Counted from the first letter of the stretch, positions 25,869-34,857 are shown. The stretch: 64,000 bases of DNA from Leminorella grimontii ATCC 33999 = DSM 5078 (GCF_000439085.1 NZ_AUUA01000002.1:248001-312000); one strand, 5' to 3'. Numbers and translations are program-made. The notes: generated by a model not told the origin, from the letters alone.

Positions 25869-26606
25869 TCAGGAACCGCGCAGTAACCGGTTGCCTGCGT
25901 CGCTTAAGTCTTCAGCGGTCTTCATCATTTTGATCTGCGCTTCAAACTGGCGATTGAGTGAAATGGAGGCCGTCATTTCAGTGATGGCCGATACGTTGCT
26001 GCCTTCCAAATAACCGCCGCTGACTTTGATGTTCTCGTCGCGCTGGGCCGGGCGACCGTCGGCGGTCACCAGCATGCCCTGGGCGTTCTTAGTCAGGTTG
26101 TTGACCGGAATGTTGACAAGCTTTAGTCGGTCAACGTCCATCGTGGCGGTGACGTCGCCGTCGTCCGGCGTGACGGAAATCGTGCCGTCGCTGCCAAAGG
26201 AGGCAATCGCGTTCGGCGGCAGGATAATCGGGCCGTTGTCGCCAACCACCGGGTAACCGTTAACGGTCAGCATTCCCTGATCGTTTTGCTGAATGTTGCC
26301 GTTGCGGGTATACACCTCACGACCGCCTTCGCCCTGAACGGCGATATAGCCTTCTCCCTGAATGGCGACGTCCAGCGGACGCTCCGTACGTTCAGCGACG
26401 CCGGGGGCATCGTTAACGGCGCTTTTTTCTTCCTGCGACATAAAGCGCGTAGCAAAGCCGTTTCCGCGCACCTGATTGCTCTGCGAGAGCTCCAGATCGC
26501 GACGAAAGCCCGCGGTGTTCACGTTCGCCAGGTTATTGGCGCTGACCTGCTGTTCCATCAGCGCATGGCGGGCGCCGCTAAGCGCCGTAAAAATCAAACG
26601 ATCCAT
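25869..26606 (-). CDS. lfgF: lateral flagellar proximal rod protein LfgF (FlgF-like)
   Basis: The 245-residue FlgF homologue begins IFTALSGARHALMEQQVSANNLANVNTAGFRRDL and ends EGSNVSAITEMTASISLNRQFEAQIKMMKTAEDLSDAGNRLLRGS. It is the proximal rod subunit next to LfgG. It lies 13 bases after lfgE and 25 before lfgG. Confidence 0.95.
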   Translation of the reverse strand: MDRLIFTALSGARHALMEQQVSANNLANVNTAGFRRDLELSQSNQVRGNGFATRFMSQEEKSAVNDAPGVAERTERPLDVAIQGEGYIAVQGEGGREVYTRNGNIQQNDQGMLTVNGYPVVGDNGPIILPPNAIASFGSDGTISVTPDDGDVTATMDVDRLKLVNIPVNNLTKNAQGMLVTADGRPAQRDENIKVSGGYLEGSNVSAITEMTASISLNRQFEAQIKMMKTAEDLSDAGNRLLRGS

Positions 26607-26619
26607 TGGTCGCCGCCCC

Positions 26620-27819
26620 TTACATTGCCTGGAACAGCGCTTGGTCGAGTTCGGTACTGGCCGATATCACCTTGGTGTTAGCCTGATAGTTGCGCTGCGC
26701 CGTCATCAGCTCCACCAGCTCGCTGGTGATGTCGACGTTGGAGCTTTCCAACACGCCGGAAGAGAGCGAGCCTAATGAACCGGTTCCTGGCGCGCCAATA
26801 ATCGGCGTACCGGACTCTCCGGTTTCAACCCATGAGGTGCCGCTGACCGCTTCCAACCCGTCTTCATTCGGGAACGTCGCCAGCACGACCTGCCCTTGCA
26901 GCATGCGTTCGCCGTTGCTGTAGGTCGCATACACGTCGCCGTTGTCGTCGATCTGCACGCCGTTTTGCTGAGCGGAGGCATAGCCGTTGGCCGTGTTGGT
27001 GGCGACGGAAAATTCTGAGCCGTACTGGGTACAGCTGGAATAGTCGAGCGTCATGGTAATAGGCGCCGCGTCATCGCAAGGGAACGTCAGAGAAATCGGC
27101 CCGGTCGGCGAGGTCAGCTGTCCGGTGTTGGGATCGAACGTCAGGGTCGTGGTCGTGCCCGTCTGCTCCTGGCCGTCGAAGCTGTAGTGAACTTCCCAGG
27201 TATTGCTGTCGGTTTTGACAAAGTACTGGCTGACCGAGTGCTCATTGCCAAGCGAGTCGTATACCGACGTGGTGTAGGTAGAGGTATAAGAGCTTGCGTT
27301 TGTAGGGTCAAACGGCACGGCGGCAGTATCAATCGCATCAGAACTGGCGTCCAGGTTGGCGGAAAACGTCATGCTGTCGGTGGCTTCTGCGGGGATGTTG
27401 CCGGTTTTAATCTGAAGATCGGTAACCGTACCGGTTTGCAAGGTGCCGTCGGCGTTAGCCGGATAGCCCTGTAAGTAGTCGCCTGACGGATTGACGATAT
27501 AGCCGTTTTTATCCGTCGTAAACGAACCGGCACGGGTATAGCTGACGTTGCCCGCCGCGTCGCGCATGACAAAAAAGCCGTCGTCGTTGATAGCGAGATC
27601 CAGCGCGTTGCCGGTAGAAACCATTGAACCGCCGCGGGAGATGCTCTGCGCGGTGCCAGCCACGCTGACCCCCATCGCCTGCGAGCCCGCATACATGGAA
27701 GAAAACTGGGTCGTGGTCGACTTATACCCTACCGTTCCGGCGTTGGCGATATTGTTACTGATGCCGTCCAGCTGTTCGTTTACGGCGTTAAGGCCGGTTG
27801 CTGCTATTTCATAGCTCAT
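26620..27819 (-). CDS. lfgE: lateral flagellar hook protein LfgE (FlgE-like)
   Basis: The 399-residue hook protein begins YEIAATGLNAVNEQLDGISNNIANAGTVGYKSTTTQF and ends ESSNVDITSELVELMTAQRNYQANTKVISASTELDQALFQAM. The central region (about residues 130-310) is Thr/Ser/Asp-rich and carries the D1/D2 hook domains. It polymerises into the hook on LfgD scaffolding; LafE measures its length. Confidence 0.95.
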   Translation of the reverse strand: MSYEIAATGLNAVNEQLDGISNNIANAGTVGYKSTTTQFSSMYAGSQAMGVSVAGTAQSISRGGSMVSTGNALDLAINDDGFFVMRDAAGNVSYTRAGSFTTDKNGYIVNPSGDYLQGYPANADGTLQTGTVTDLQIKTGNIPAEATDSMTFSANLDASSDAIDTAAVPFDPTNASSYTSTYTTSVYDSLGNEHSVSQYFVKTDSNTWEVHYSFDGQEQTGTTTTLTFDPNTGQLTSPTGPISLTFPCDDAAPITMTLDYSSCTQYGSEFSVATNTANGYASAQQNGVQIDDNGDVYATYSNGERMLQGQVVLATFPNEDGLEAVSGTSWVETGESGTPIIGAPGTGSLGSLSSGVLESSNVDITSELVELMTAQRNYQANTKVISASTELDQALFQAM

Positions 27820-27858
27820 GGTTCACTAATCTCTTATTAAAAATAATCAAAAACGGTA

Positions 27859-28650
27859 TTAGGCCGTCGTATCCGTGGAATCATCGTCCGGTGTGCCGAA
27901 CTGACTAATCATGGTGAACGGCACTTCGCCTACGCCCGTGACGTTCAGTACCGGCGTGCCGCCGTCGAGCGGAATGCGAACGTCGGTCACCATGCCGGCT
28001 ACTTCTACCGGCACTTCCTCTTCGCCGGTGTTGGTCACGACGGAAACCTGATAGGAGCCCGGCGGGATGCCGTAGTCGGCAGGATCGATATCAAAGTCGA
28101 CCTGCCCCGGAGACTGTTCTCCCAAATCGACCGTGTAGTCGTCCCCGGCGTCGTCGGTAAAGTGCAGCGTTACGTTGGTACAGGCATCGGACAGAGTGAC
28201 TCGCCCGTGGATCGTCTGGTCGCTTACGTCAACCGACGTGGTCTGCACCATGATTTCATCGCCCACCATGTTGCCGAGCGCCATCACCTGCAGGTTGCTC
28301 ATCAGCACCGAGTTAGTGTTCATTTCAACCGACATCTCTTCCGCCATCGCCACCTGAGCCATAGAAGAAAGCTGATCGATATATTCCGTCGGGTCCGTTG
28401 GATCGGTCGGATCCTGATTTTGAATTTCTGCGACAAACAGCGTCAGAAAGGTATCCGCCATTGAAGCGCTGTCGTCGGTCGTCGTGGTCGTTGTCGCGCT
28501 CGATGAACTGCTGTTTGAGTTTGAAGAGGCGCTGTCGCTGGTTAAATTGCCGTTGGTCGACTCTGCGCCCAGCGTATTGCCGGCCACCGTCGACGCGCTG
28601 TCGGACTGCGTTTTTTCAGCCGATGCCGCTAATAAGGCTACGTTGCTCAT
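27859..28650 (-). CDS. lfgD: lateral flagellar hook cap/scaffold protein LfgD (FlgD-like)
   Basis: The 263-residue protein has a low-complexity Ser/Thr-rich first 65 residues, then the FlgD core MADTFLTLFVAEIQNQDPTDPTDPTEYIDQLSSMAQVAMAEEM, followed by a Tudor/FnIII-like C part. FlgD caps the growing hook and is later replaced. Its start overlaps the lfgC stop by 4 bases. The tandem DPT repeats in the core are unusual but in frame. Confidence 0.92.
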   Translation of the reverse strand: MSNVALLAASAEKTQSDSASTVAGNTLGAESTNGNLTSDSASSNSNSSSSSATTTTTTDDSASMADTFLTLFVAEIQNQDPTDPTDPTEYIDQLSSMAQVAMAEEMSVEMNTNSVLMSNLQVMALGNMVGDEIMVQTTSVDVSDQTIHGRVTLSDACTNVTLHFTDDAGDDYTVDLGEQSPGQVDFDIDPADYGIPPGSYQVSVVTNTGEEEVPVEVAGMVTDVRIPLDGGTPVLNVTGVGEVPFTMISQFGTPDDDSTDTTA

Positions 28651-29078
28651 GCTCCATCCCCCAGCTTCAGCAGGCTTTGTTGCATGCTTTTTACGTTGTT
28701 AAGCACGTCGACGTTGGTTTCGAAGTCCCTTGATGCGGACATCATGTCGGCCATTTGGTCGACAACGTTAACGTCGGGGTAATACACATAGCCGTCGCGG
28801 TCCGCCAGCGGATGGTGCGGCTCGAAGCGTTTCACCGATCCGCCGCTTTGCAGTACGTCCATTACGCGAACGCTGGCGCCATCGATGTCATGACGCCCCT
28901 GAGCGATAAGCCCGTTGTTATAGACGGCGGCGAACACCGGGCTGCGCGCCTTATAGACGTCCTTTGCGCTCGCCGCAGGGGACTCCGCGTTAGCCAGATT
29001 GCTCGCGATGGTATTAAGCCTGACGGTTTGCGCCGTCATCGCCGAGCCAGATATCTGATAAATGTCGTTAAAAGACAT
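28647..29078 (-). CDS. lfgC: lateral flagellar proximal rod protein LfgC (FlgC-like)
   Basis: The 143-residue FlgC homologue opens FNDIYQISGSAMTAQTVRLNTIASNLANAESPAASAKDVYKARSPVF and ends VNVVDQMADMMSASRDFETNVDVLNNVKSMQQSLLKLGDGA. It is a proximal rod subunit. It starts 3 bases after lfgB and overlaps lfgD by 4. Confidence 0.94.
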   Translation of the reverse strand: MSFNDIYQISGSAMTAQTVRLNTIASNLANAESPAASAKDVYKARSPVFAAVYNNGLIAQGRHDIDGASVRVMDVLQSGGSVKRFEPHHPLADRDGYVYYPDVNVVDQMADMMSASRDFETNVDVLNNVKSMQQSLLKLGDGA

Positions 29079-29081
29079 GAC

Positions 29082-29429
29082 TTATTTCCCTTCAATAGCG
29101 GACCGTAATCCGCTGATTTGCATATTTAAAAAGGTCAAACTGGTTTGATAATCCAAACTGTTTTGCGAGAATGCGGCCTGCTCGGTGTTAATCTCTACGG
29201 TATTGCCGTCTTCCGAGGCTTGCATCGGTACGCGATACTTCACCGTCGGGGTTGACATTTCTCCCGTTTGATTTAATCGTTGCATCTCGGCGGCAAAATC
29301 AATATCTTTAGCCTTGAAGTTTGGCGTATCGACGTTCGCCAAATTCGCGGTAAGCACCTCGGTCCTCTCAAGACGAAGCTTTACCGCCTGTGGGTGAACA
29401 CCCCACGCTTGTTGAAAACTCATTCCCAT
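29082..29429 (-). CDS. lfgB: lateral flagellar proximal rod protein LfgB (FlgB-like)
   Basis: The 115-residue FlgB homologue contains LRLERTEVLTANLANVDTPNFKAKDIDFAAEM, the standard FlgB N region, and a C-terminal axial helix. The frame is open far upstream (to 29717) but that part runs through the divergent lfgA gene; the ATG at 29429 with an AAGAGA site gives the family length. It is the first gene of the lfgB-lafW operon, 47 bases downstream of a sigma-54 promoter. Confidence 0.93.
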   Translation of the reverse strand: MGMSFQQAWGVHPQAVKLRLERTEVLTANLANVDTPNFKAKDIDFAAEMQRLNQTGEMSTPTVKYRVPMQASEDGNTVEINTEQAAFSQNSLDYQTSLTFLNMQISGLRSAIEGK

Positions 29430-29475
29430 AACGTTGACATCTCTTAGGCTAAACATGAACGCGCAGGTCGAGTAC

Positions 29476-29490
29476 GCAAATTGCGTGCCA
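29476..29490 (-). promoter_or_regulatory. sigma-54 (-24/-12) promoter of the lfgB operon
   Basis: On the - strand the sequence TGGCACGCAATTTGC has the -24 element TGGCACG, a 4-base gap and the -12 element TTGC, an exact sigma-54 match. It drives lfgB and its followers and should depend on LafK. Confidence 0.8.
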
Positions 29491-29520
29491 GTTTTTAACT
29501 GATTGACAGGTAACGTGTTT

Positions 29521-30309
29521 ATGAAAGTCGCCTTTCCCAAGAGGAAAAATCGTTTCCGCCTGACGGCGGAAAGCGCGCTGTTTACTGCCCTTTTCGGCAT
29601 GACGTTTTCCGCCCTTTGTGCACCCGCACTTCCGCAGGCTGCCGCGCAGAGCGCCCGGCAGCAGGTTAACGCCGCCGTAATCAAAAAGGCCGGGGACGAA
29701 ATCAACAGTCTGGCCAAGCAGAATCGCTGGCAGGACTACTACTACAAAATGAACGTTTTCATTCCGGCATCCGTTGCCAACGTGCCCTTTTGTAACGCAG
29801 CCCTTAAGGTCGATGCGCCGGCTCATGCGTCCGGTTCGCTTAACCGCCTCAACTATGACGTAAGCTGTGCCGATGGCGCAGGCTGGCATATCCGCGTCGA
29901 CGTAAAGCCCGACGTGTACGTGTCGGTCCTCATGCCGCGTGAAGAAATCACGCGCGGAACGGTGATAACGGAAGACGAGCTGGTATCTAAAAAGTACAAC
30001 CTCAGCCACCAGCACGGCGACCTCGTCGTCAACGACGACGAGGTGGTCGGCATGACCGCAGGGCGCACTCTGCTGCCGCTACGCCCTATCGCCAAAGGCG
30101 CGCTACAGTCGCCTATACTGGTTAAGAGGGACGATGAGGTGAGCCTTATTTCAAGCATCGACAACGTGACCGCCCAAACGGAGGGCATCGCGTTGAAAAA
30201 CGGACGCAAAGGCGACGTCATTAAAGTACGCAATGAAAGCAGCCAGAGAACGGTCAGCGCAGTCGTTACCGATAAGGGCGTCGTTAAGGCAGTAGCCGCG
30301 GGCTCCTGA
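29521..30309 (+). CDS. lfgA: lateral flagellar P-ring chaperone LfgA (FlgA-like)
   Basis: The 262-residue FlgA homologue has an N-terminal signal region (ESALFTALFGMTFSALCAPALPQAAA) and the SAF-type C-terminal domain (VLMPREEITRGTVITEDEL... GMTAGRTLLPLRPIAKGAL... GRKGDVIKVRNESSQR). It acts in the periplasm to help LfgI form the P-ring. The ATG at 29521 is preferred, but a GTG at 29515 is better spaced from AGG. It is divergent from lfgB and leads the lfgA-M-N group. Confidence 0.9.
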   Translation: MKVAFPKRKNRFRLTAESALFTALFGMTFSALCAPALPQAAAQSARQQVNAAVIKKAGDEINSLAKQNRWQDYYYKMNVFIPASVANVPFCNAALKVDAPAHASGSLNRLNYDVSCADGAGWHIRVDVKPDVYVSVLMPREEITRGTVITEDELVSKKYNLSHQHGDLVVNDDEVVGMTAGRTLLPLRPIAKGALQSPILVKRDDEVSLISSIDNVTAQTEGIALKNGRKGDVIKVRNESSQRTVSAVVTDKGVVKAVAAGS

Positions 30310-30412
30310 CCGGCGAACATGTTTGAAAAAAACATTTAAGTTTTGTAACTGCCGCGCCGCTTTAGTTGAGTACACTCATATATAAAGCGAAACAACAATG
30401 CGTGAGGTCCGT

Positions 30413-30703
30413 ATGAAAATTACGCCAATGCCAATTGCCAACCAGGCGGCTCGTCTACAGACGCAAAAAGACACAAAGGCCACGACCGCATCGGCACAAA
30501 CGCCCGTGCCCGCGACGCCCTCGGCTGACGACATCGTCCAGCTGGGCCTGCAGTCCGCTCAGGAAACCCTGAGCAGCGACGACAGCGATATCGACGCGGC
30601 AAAGGTGGATGCCATGCGTACCGCGCTTGCCAACGGCGAGCTGACGGTCGACAGCGACGATCTGGCCAAATCTATGCTCAACTTTTTTTCTCACAACGAG
30701 TAG
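30413..30703 (+). CDS. lfgM: lateral flagellar anti-sigma-28 factor LfgM (FlgM-like)
   Basis: The 96-residue protein has an unstructured polar N half and a FlgM C-terminal region (IDAAKVDAMRTALANGELTVDSDDLAKSMLNFF). FlgM binds and blocks sigma-28 until the hook is finished, then is exported. GAGG six bases before the ATG at 30413 favours this start over the one at 30398. Its target here should be LafS. Confidence 0.92.
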   Translation: MKITPMPIANQAARLQTQKDTKATTASAQTPVPATPSADDIVQLGLQSAQETLSSDDSDIDAAKVDAMRTALANGELTVDSDDLAKSMLNFFSHNE

Positions 30704-30709
30704 ACCAAC

Positions 30710-31138
30710 GTGAACGATAAGCTTCAATCGGTAAAAGCGCTGCTGCATGGCATCGTACTTGACGACGAACGTTATCTGACGCTGCGCCACCTGCTGGAAC
30801 GCCAGCGCCTGTGCATTATCAAGCGCGACTGCGACGAGCTGGCAAGCGTCAACGACCAAATCACCGACAGCTATGAACAGCTGAAAGAGGGTACGCGGCT
30901 GCGCCGTACGCTGCTTACGCAGCTTGGCGTAACGCTGGACAAGAACGGAATGGAACAGGTTTTCTCCTGGCTGCCCGCGGAACAAAAGCGCAGAGCGCAG
31001 GGCGCTTGGAAACAGCTGGAAAAACGCGTTTCCGGTTGCAAAGCGTGGAATGAAAAAAATGGCGAACTGCTAACCATGCAAAACGCCTTTGCGCAGTCTT
31101 TTTTAGGTACCGAACCGGACTTCCTCTACCACCCTTAG
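30710..31138 (+). CDS. lfgN: lateral flagellar chaperone LfgN (FlgN-like)
   Basis: The 142-residue, helical, charged protein has FlgN features (LLERQRLCIIKRDCDELASVNDQITDSYEQLKEGTRLRRTLLTQLGV) and normal family length. FlgN escorts the junction proteins FlgK and FlgL to export. It starts with GTG, 6 bases after lfgM. The frame stays open for 33 more codons beyond its TAG stop and looks codon-biased; see the findings. Confidence 0.85.
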   Translation: MNDKLQSVKALLHGIVLDDERYLTLRHLLERQRLCIIKRDCDELASVNDQITDSYEQLKEGTRLRRTLLTQLGVTLDKNGMEQVFSWLPAEQKRRAQGAWKQLEKRVSGCKAWNEKNGELLTMQNAFAQSFLGTEPDFLYHP

Positions 31139-31417
31139 AACGCTCGTACGAAAAACCAAGCGCCTCAATCGGCCGCGATGAACGTCCTGGCCGAGGGCGC
31201 GCTGCGCCTGCGCTTCCCCAAGCCTGAAAGCCGTTTGTAAGGAAGTTCCATTTCCCCTACTTCCCTCAAAATAAATAACCAATTGAATAATAAAAATAAA
31301 ATAATTGGCACATCAATTGCTAAGACCTTAGCACGCCCCTTACGGGCAACGTCTATCCCTATGCCCTGAACATGCGAGTTGTAAAACTGCGGGCATATAC
31401 AAAAAGAGCAAAACGCG
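31139..31417 (+). other. spacer after lfgN with an open in-frame tail and AT-rich promoter region
   Basis: Bases 31139-31240 continue the lfgN frame after its TAG stop to a TAA (33 codons, GC-rich, ending LRLRFPKPESRL). Bases 31241-31417 are AT-rich and without a gene; they may hold the promoter of the following accessory genes, but I found no convincing box. Confidence 0.4.
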
Positions 31418-32365
31418 ATGAGTCAGATTGAGTGCTACGAGCCAGAATTCGTTCGGCAATACCTTAACAATAATTCCCAGACCGCGAGCAAACCGCTGTC
31501 CCTGTGCTGGCAACACGAAGTCCGCCTGAGCCTGCCGTTAAACGACAGCGAGCGCTGCCGTGCGCTGCTTGCCTCAAGCAGCGCACTGGAACTAAACGTC
31601 TCCATGCGGGAAGCGTCGGCGGACTTCCCTGCCCTGCCCGACTGGGCTCAATCGCTCAACCAGGCCTCGCTCGACGCCGTGGGCCTCCCCGGCCTTACGC
31701 CGGAAGCGCGACTTTATGCCCTCGGCATTCTCCTTTCCTACGCCGCCAAGCTGGACAAAGAAGAGGTGACGACGCCGGAGGTCATTGCCACGCTGCCGAA
31801 AAAGCTTGAAGAGCTTGTGCGCGAAGGGGCGCTACAGTGCCAGTTTAACGAACTTCCCTCTATTCCGACGCTGCAGCGCCAGCTCACCGGCGCGTTGGGA
31901 ACATTCTCTTTTGACTGGAGCCTCCTGCCGGAAAGCCCGCGCAAGCAGGCCGTACAGCTACAAATCGGCCTGTTCCAAATGCAGGACGACAACGGCCTTT
32001 CACGCCTGCATCAGCAAATGATGGACGTCTGGCGGGAGCGCGGCGTTCCCCGGTTTGCCGACATGCCCTGGGTCTTTATCAACTACCTTTACTATCGCCT
32101 GTATCACGAGACGTTTCCCCATCACGATACGCAGCCAATGCCCGCACGCTACCTGACGTTAGTCAGCGACTACTTCCTGCTTCGCAGCCTGCTTTGCCTG
32201 TGGATGATGGACGGCGACGACTTGAGCGACGACGTTCTCGTCAGTCTGGTGGCGATGTTTGAAGCCTGGCGCTGCGGCCCGCTGGCCGACGAGGAAAAAG
32301 AGGCGCTTCTGGCGCCGCACAGGCAGGATGAAATCCTCAGCGCCATTTCCCTACTCACAAACTAA
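31418..32365 (+). CDS. unrecognised protein of the Flag-2 accessory slot
   Basis: The 315-residue protein has no signal peptide and no clear membrane helix, and is mostly helical in appearance, with two Trp/Tyr-rich stretches (FADMPWVFINYLYYRLYHETFPHHD and FLLRSLLCLWMMDGDDLSDDVLVSLVAMFEAWRCG). I recognise no family. It does not show the cysteine cluster of the flagellin lysine methylase FliB. It starts with a plain ATG and lies 17 bases before the large glycosyltransferase gene, on the same strand. A cytoplasmic partner of flagellin modification is possible (inference from position only). Confidence 0.75.
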   Translation: MSQIECYEPEFVRQYLNNNSQTASKPLSLCWQHEVRLSLPLNDSERCRALLASSSALELNVSMREASADFPALPDWAQSLNQASLDAVGLPGLTPEARLYALGILLSYAAKLDKEEVTTPEVIATLPKKLEELVREGALQCQFNELPSIPTLQRQLTGALGTFSFDWSLLPESPRKQAVQLQIGLFQMQDDNGLSRLHQQMMDVWRERGVPRFADMPWVFINYLYYRLYHETFPHHDTQPMPARYLTLVSDYFLLRSLLCLWMMDGDDLSDDVLVSLVAMFEAWRCGPLADEEKEALLAPHRQDEILSAISLLTN

Positions 32366-32382
32366 ACGCAAAGACTATTCGC

Positions 32383-34857
32383 ATGAAAGCCATATCCACA
32401 GAAAACCGTCGGTCGCTGCCGTTTGTCAGCGTCGTCACGCCGACGTTTAACCGTGCCGAATTTTTGCCCTACCTGCTGTATATGTACCGCTATCAGGACT
32501 ATCCGGCAGAATGTAGGGAGCTGGTTATTTTGGACGACTCGCCGAAAAGCCATCAGGACATTATTAATACCCTGACGCAAGGCCGCCCCGAAAGCTTCAA
32601 CATTCGCTATATTCACCACCCGGAGCGCCTGGCGCTCGGCAAAAAGCGCAACATGCTCAACGAGCTGGCGCAGGGGGAATATATCCTCTGTATGGATGAT
32701 GACGACTACTACCCGGCGGATAAAATCAGCTACACCATCGAGATGATGCAAAAGCACGGGGCAACTATCTCCGGTTCGGATCAGATCCCCATTTGGTATA
32801 GCCACATTAACCGCCTGTTCAAGACCCACAGCTTCGGCAACCAGCACATTCTGAACGGTACGTTCTGCTATCACCGCAACTACCTGAAAAAGCATCGCTA
32901 TGACGATGACTGCAACCTGGGCGAAGAGCTGGCGTTTACCAACGGATTTACCGTTTCGCCTCTGCAGCTACCGGGGGAGCGCACAATCATGTGCGTATCC
33001 CACAGCCACAATACCTTCGACAAAGACTTCGTGCTCGGCAACAGCGAATCGCTCGACGCGGCGCTTGACGACGTCATCAGCGACGCCATGCTCAAAAACT
33101 GGTACCAGAGCCTGCACAACGCCACCCACAGCCGCCCGATCGAGTGGGGATTTATCGATAAGGTGGTGGTCATCAACCTGGATCGTCGAACGGATCGCTG
33201 GCGGCAAATAAGCGAAGAGCTCGCACAGCTTCAAGCGCCGGCCGATAAAATCGTTCGCCTCAGCGCCTGCGAAGACGACGACGGCCACGCCGGTCGCCGA
33301 CGCTCGCATCTGAAAGCGCTGAAAATGGCGCAGCGGGAAGGCTGGAAAAACTATCTGCTGCTGGAAGACGACGCCGTACTGCTCAAGCAGGAAAAGTACG
33401 TCAACGCCCTGAACGGGCTTTCCAATTCGCTTTCCGCTCTGGGTTGGCAGGCCGTCATTCTGGGCGGACAAATAAACCGAGGCCGACCGCTCAACAGCCT
33501 GCCCGGAATAGTACACGCCGCCGACTGCCAGCGCGTTTGCGCCTATCTGGTCAACGCGCCCTACTATGCGACGCTCGCCCAGCAAATGACCCTTGACCCT
33601 TCGGCCACGCTTGAAGAACAGTGGCGGCCGCTGCTTGAACAAGGAAAATGGCTGGCGTGCAGCCCAAGCCTCAGCTATCAGCGGGCCGGCTACAGCGATA
33701 TTGAGAAAAAAGAGAGCGACAACGTTCGCTTCTACTTTAACCGAGTTAATAAAAACCACCGGACGGAGAAGCTACAGGCCAGCCAGCAGCCGATAGCCAA
33801 CCTGCTGGGTGAAAAGATCGGCTTTTATATTGGCAACCCTTTTCACTATCAGCTCTATCGCACCGTGTTGCCAGTGCTTCAGGCTGCGGGCTACGCTTGC
33901 GATCTGCTCCTTGACGACGCCCAGCCGCCGGAGCGCCTTGACGGCATTAAGCGACTGCTGGCATCGCTGGAAAACCGCGAACTGAGCGGCAGCCCGCTTA
34001 GCGAAGTCAAAAATCGCCGGCAGCGCTACGCCTGCCTGGTCAGCCCGTTCTACACGCCTAAAATAAAGGGGCTGGCGGAAGTCAACGTTCGAGCCATGCC
34101 GACGCAGACAAACGCGGTCTGGAACTTCGCCTGGTGGAACCTGTTCTATCAGCGCCAGCTCTGTTACAGCAGCTACGACAGGCGCGCGCTCTCCATTAAC
34201 GACAGCGCCGTCATCGTCGGCGATCCGCGCTTTGACGACTGGCATAACGATCGCGTCGACCTGAGCGCGCTGTCCTCCCTTCGCCTCGACGAACGCAAGC
34301 CGACCCTGCTCTACGCGCCGTCGCTGGATGCGCGAGCGTCGATGCTCCAATGGGCGGAGCAGCTGGAGCCGCTGAGCCAGGAGTTCAATCTGGTGACGCT
34401 CTTGCACAACGACGACGACCTGCGCGCCCGCTCTCCGCTGGCTTCGTTTAAACGCCTGTATAAACGCGCGGTTAACGACGACGCGCTGCTTCTGCCGCTG
34501 CTCAAAAAGGCCGACGTGGTGCTCTCCGACGACGACGCCCGCCTTTTCGATGCTCTCCACGCGGGTAAACGCGCCATAGTGCTGCAGGCGCAGGAGCAGT
34601 CGACCATTCAAACGGCCGACGACGCTTCGCGTGAACTGCGTGCCCACCTGCCCGCCGCCCGCGACGTTGCGGAACTGCGACAACGCCTTGCAGAATCAAG
34701 CGGCGCCGATATGGAAGATTTACGACGCAGGTACTGCGATGCCTATATGGATGGACGAGCAGGGGAACGCGCGGCGCAGGAGATTATTAGGGCGCTTGAG
34801 GAGAACAAGGAAGAGCACGTCCTGCTCGAGAGTATAAAAAGCAGGCTGTTTAACTAA
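32383..34857 (+). CDS. multidomain glycosyltransferase (GT2 + GT25 + GT-B-like) in the flagellar locus
   Basis: The 824-residue protein seems to fuse three enzymes. Residues 1-230 are a GT2 fold (PFVSVVTPTFNRAEFLPYLL, ILDDSP, and the DDDD metal motif at about 105-108). Residues about 255-455 are a GT25 domain like LOS galactosyltransferases (DKVVVINLDRRTDRW, YLLLEDDAVLL, GYSDIEKKE). Residues about 470-824 resemble a GT-B half related to CDP-glycerol glycerophosphotransferases (IGFYIGNPFHYQLYR at its start, DDARLFDALHAGKRAIVLQ near its end). No signal peptide or membrane helix is seen. Its place between lfgN and lfiJ suggests that it glycosylates lateral flagellin or another axial protein (inference). 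Confidence 0.8.
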   Translation: MKAISTENRRSLPFVSVVTPTFNRAEFLPYLLYMYRYQDYPAECRELVILDDSPKSHQDIINTLTQGRPESFNIRYIHHPERLALGKKRNMLNELAQGEYILCMDDDDYYPADKISYTIEMMQKHGATISGSDQIPIWYSHINRLFKTHSFGNQHILNGTFCYHRNYLKKHRYDDDCNLGEELAFTNGFTVSPLQLPGERTIMCVSHSHNTFDKDFVLGNSESLDAALDDVISDAMLKNWYQSLHNATHSRPIEWGFIDKVVVINLDRRTDRWRQISEELAQLQAPADKIVRLSACEDDDGHAGRRRSHLKALKMAQREGWKNYLLLEDDAVLLKQEKYVNALNGLSNSLSALGWQAVILGGQINRGRPLNSLPGIVHAADCQRVCAYLVNAPYYATLAQQMTLDPSATLEEQWRPLLEQGKWLACSPSLSYQRAGYSDIEKKESDNVRFYFNRVNKNHRTEKLQASQQPIANLLGEKIGFYIGNPFHYQLYRTVLPVLQAAGYACDLLLDDAQPPERLDGIKRLLASLENRELSGSPLSEVKNRRQRYACLVSPFYTPKIKGLAEVNVRAMPTQTNAVWNFAWWNLFYQRQLCYSSYDRRALSINDSAVIVGDPRFDDWHNDRVDLSALSSLRLDERKPTLLYAPSLDARASMLQWAEQLEPLSQEFNLVTLLHNDDDLRARSPLASFKRLYKRAVNDDALLLPLLKKADVVLSDDDARLFDALHAGKRAIVLQAQEQSTIQTADDASRELRAHLPAARDVAELRQRLAESSGADMEDLRRRYCDAYMDGRAGERAAQEIIRALEENKEEHVLLESIKSRLFN

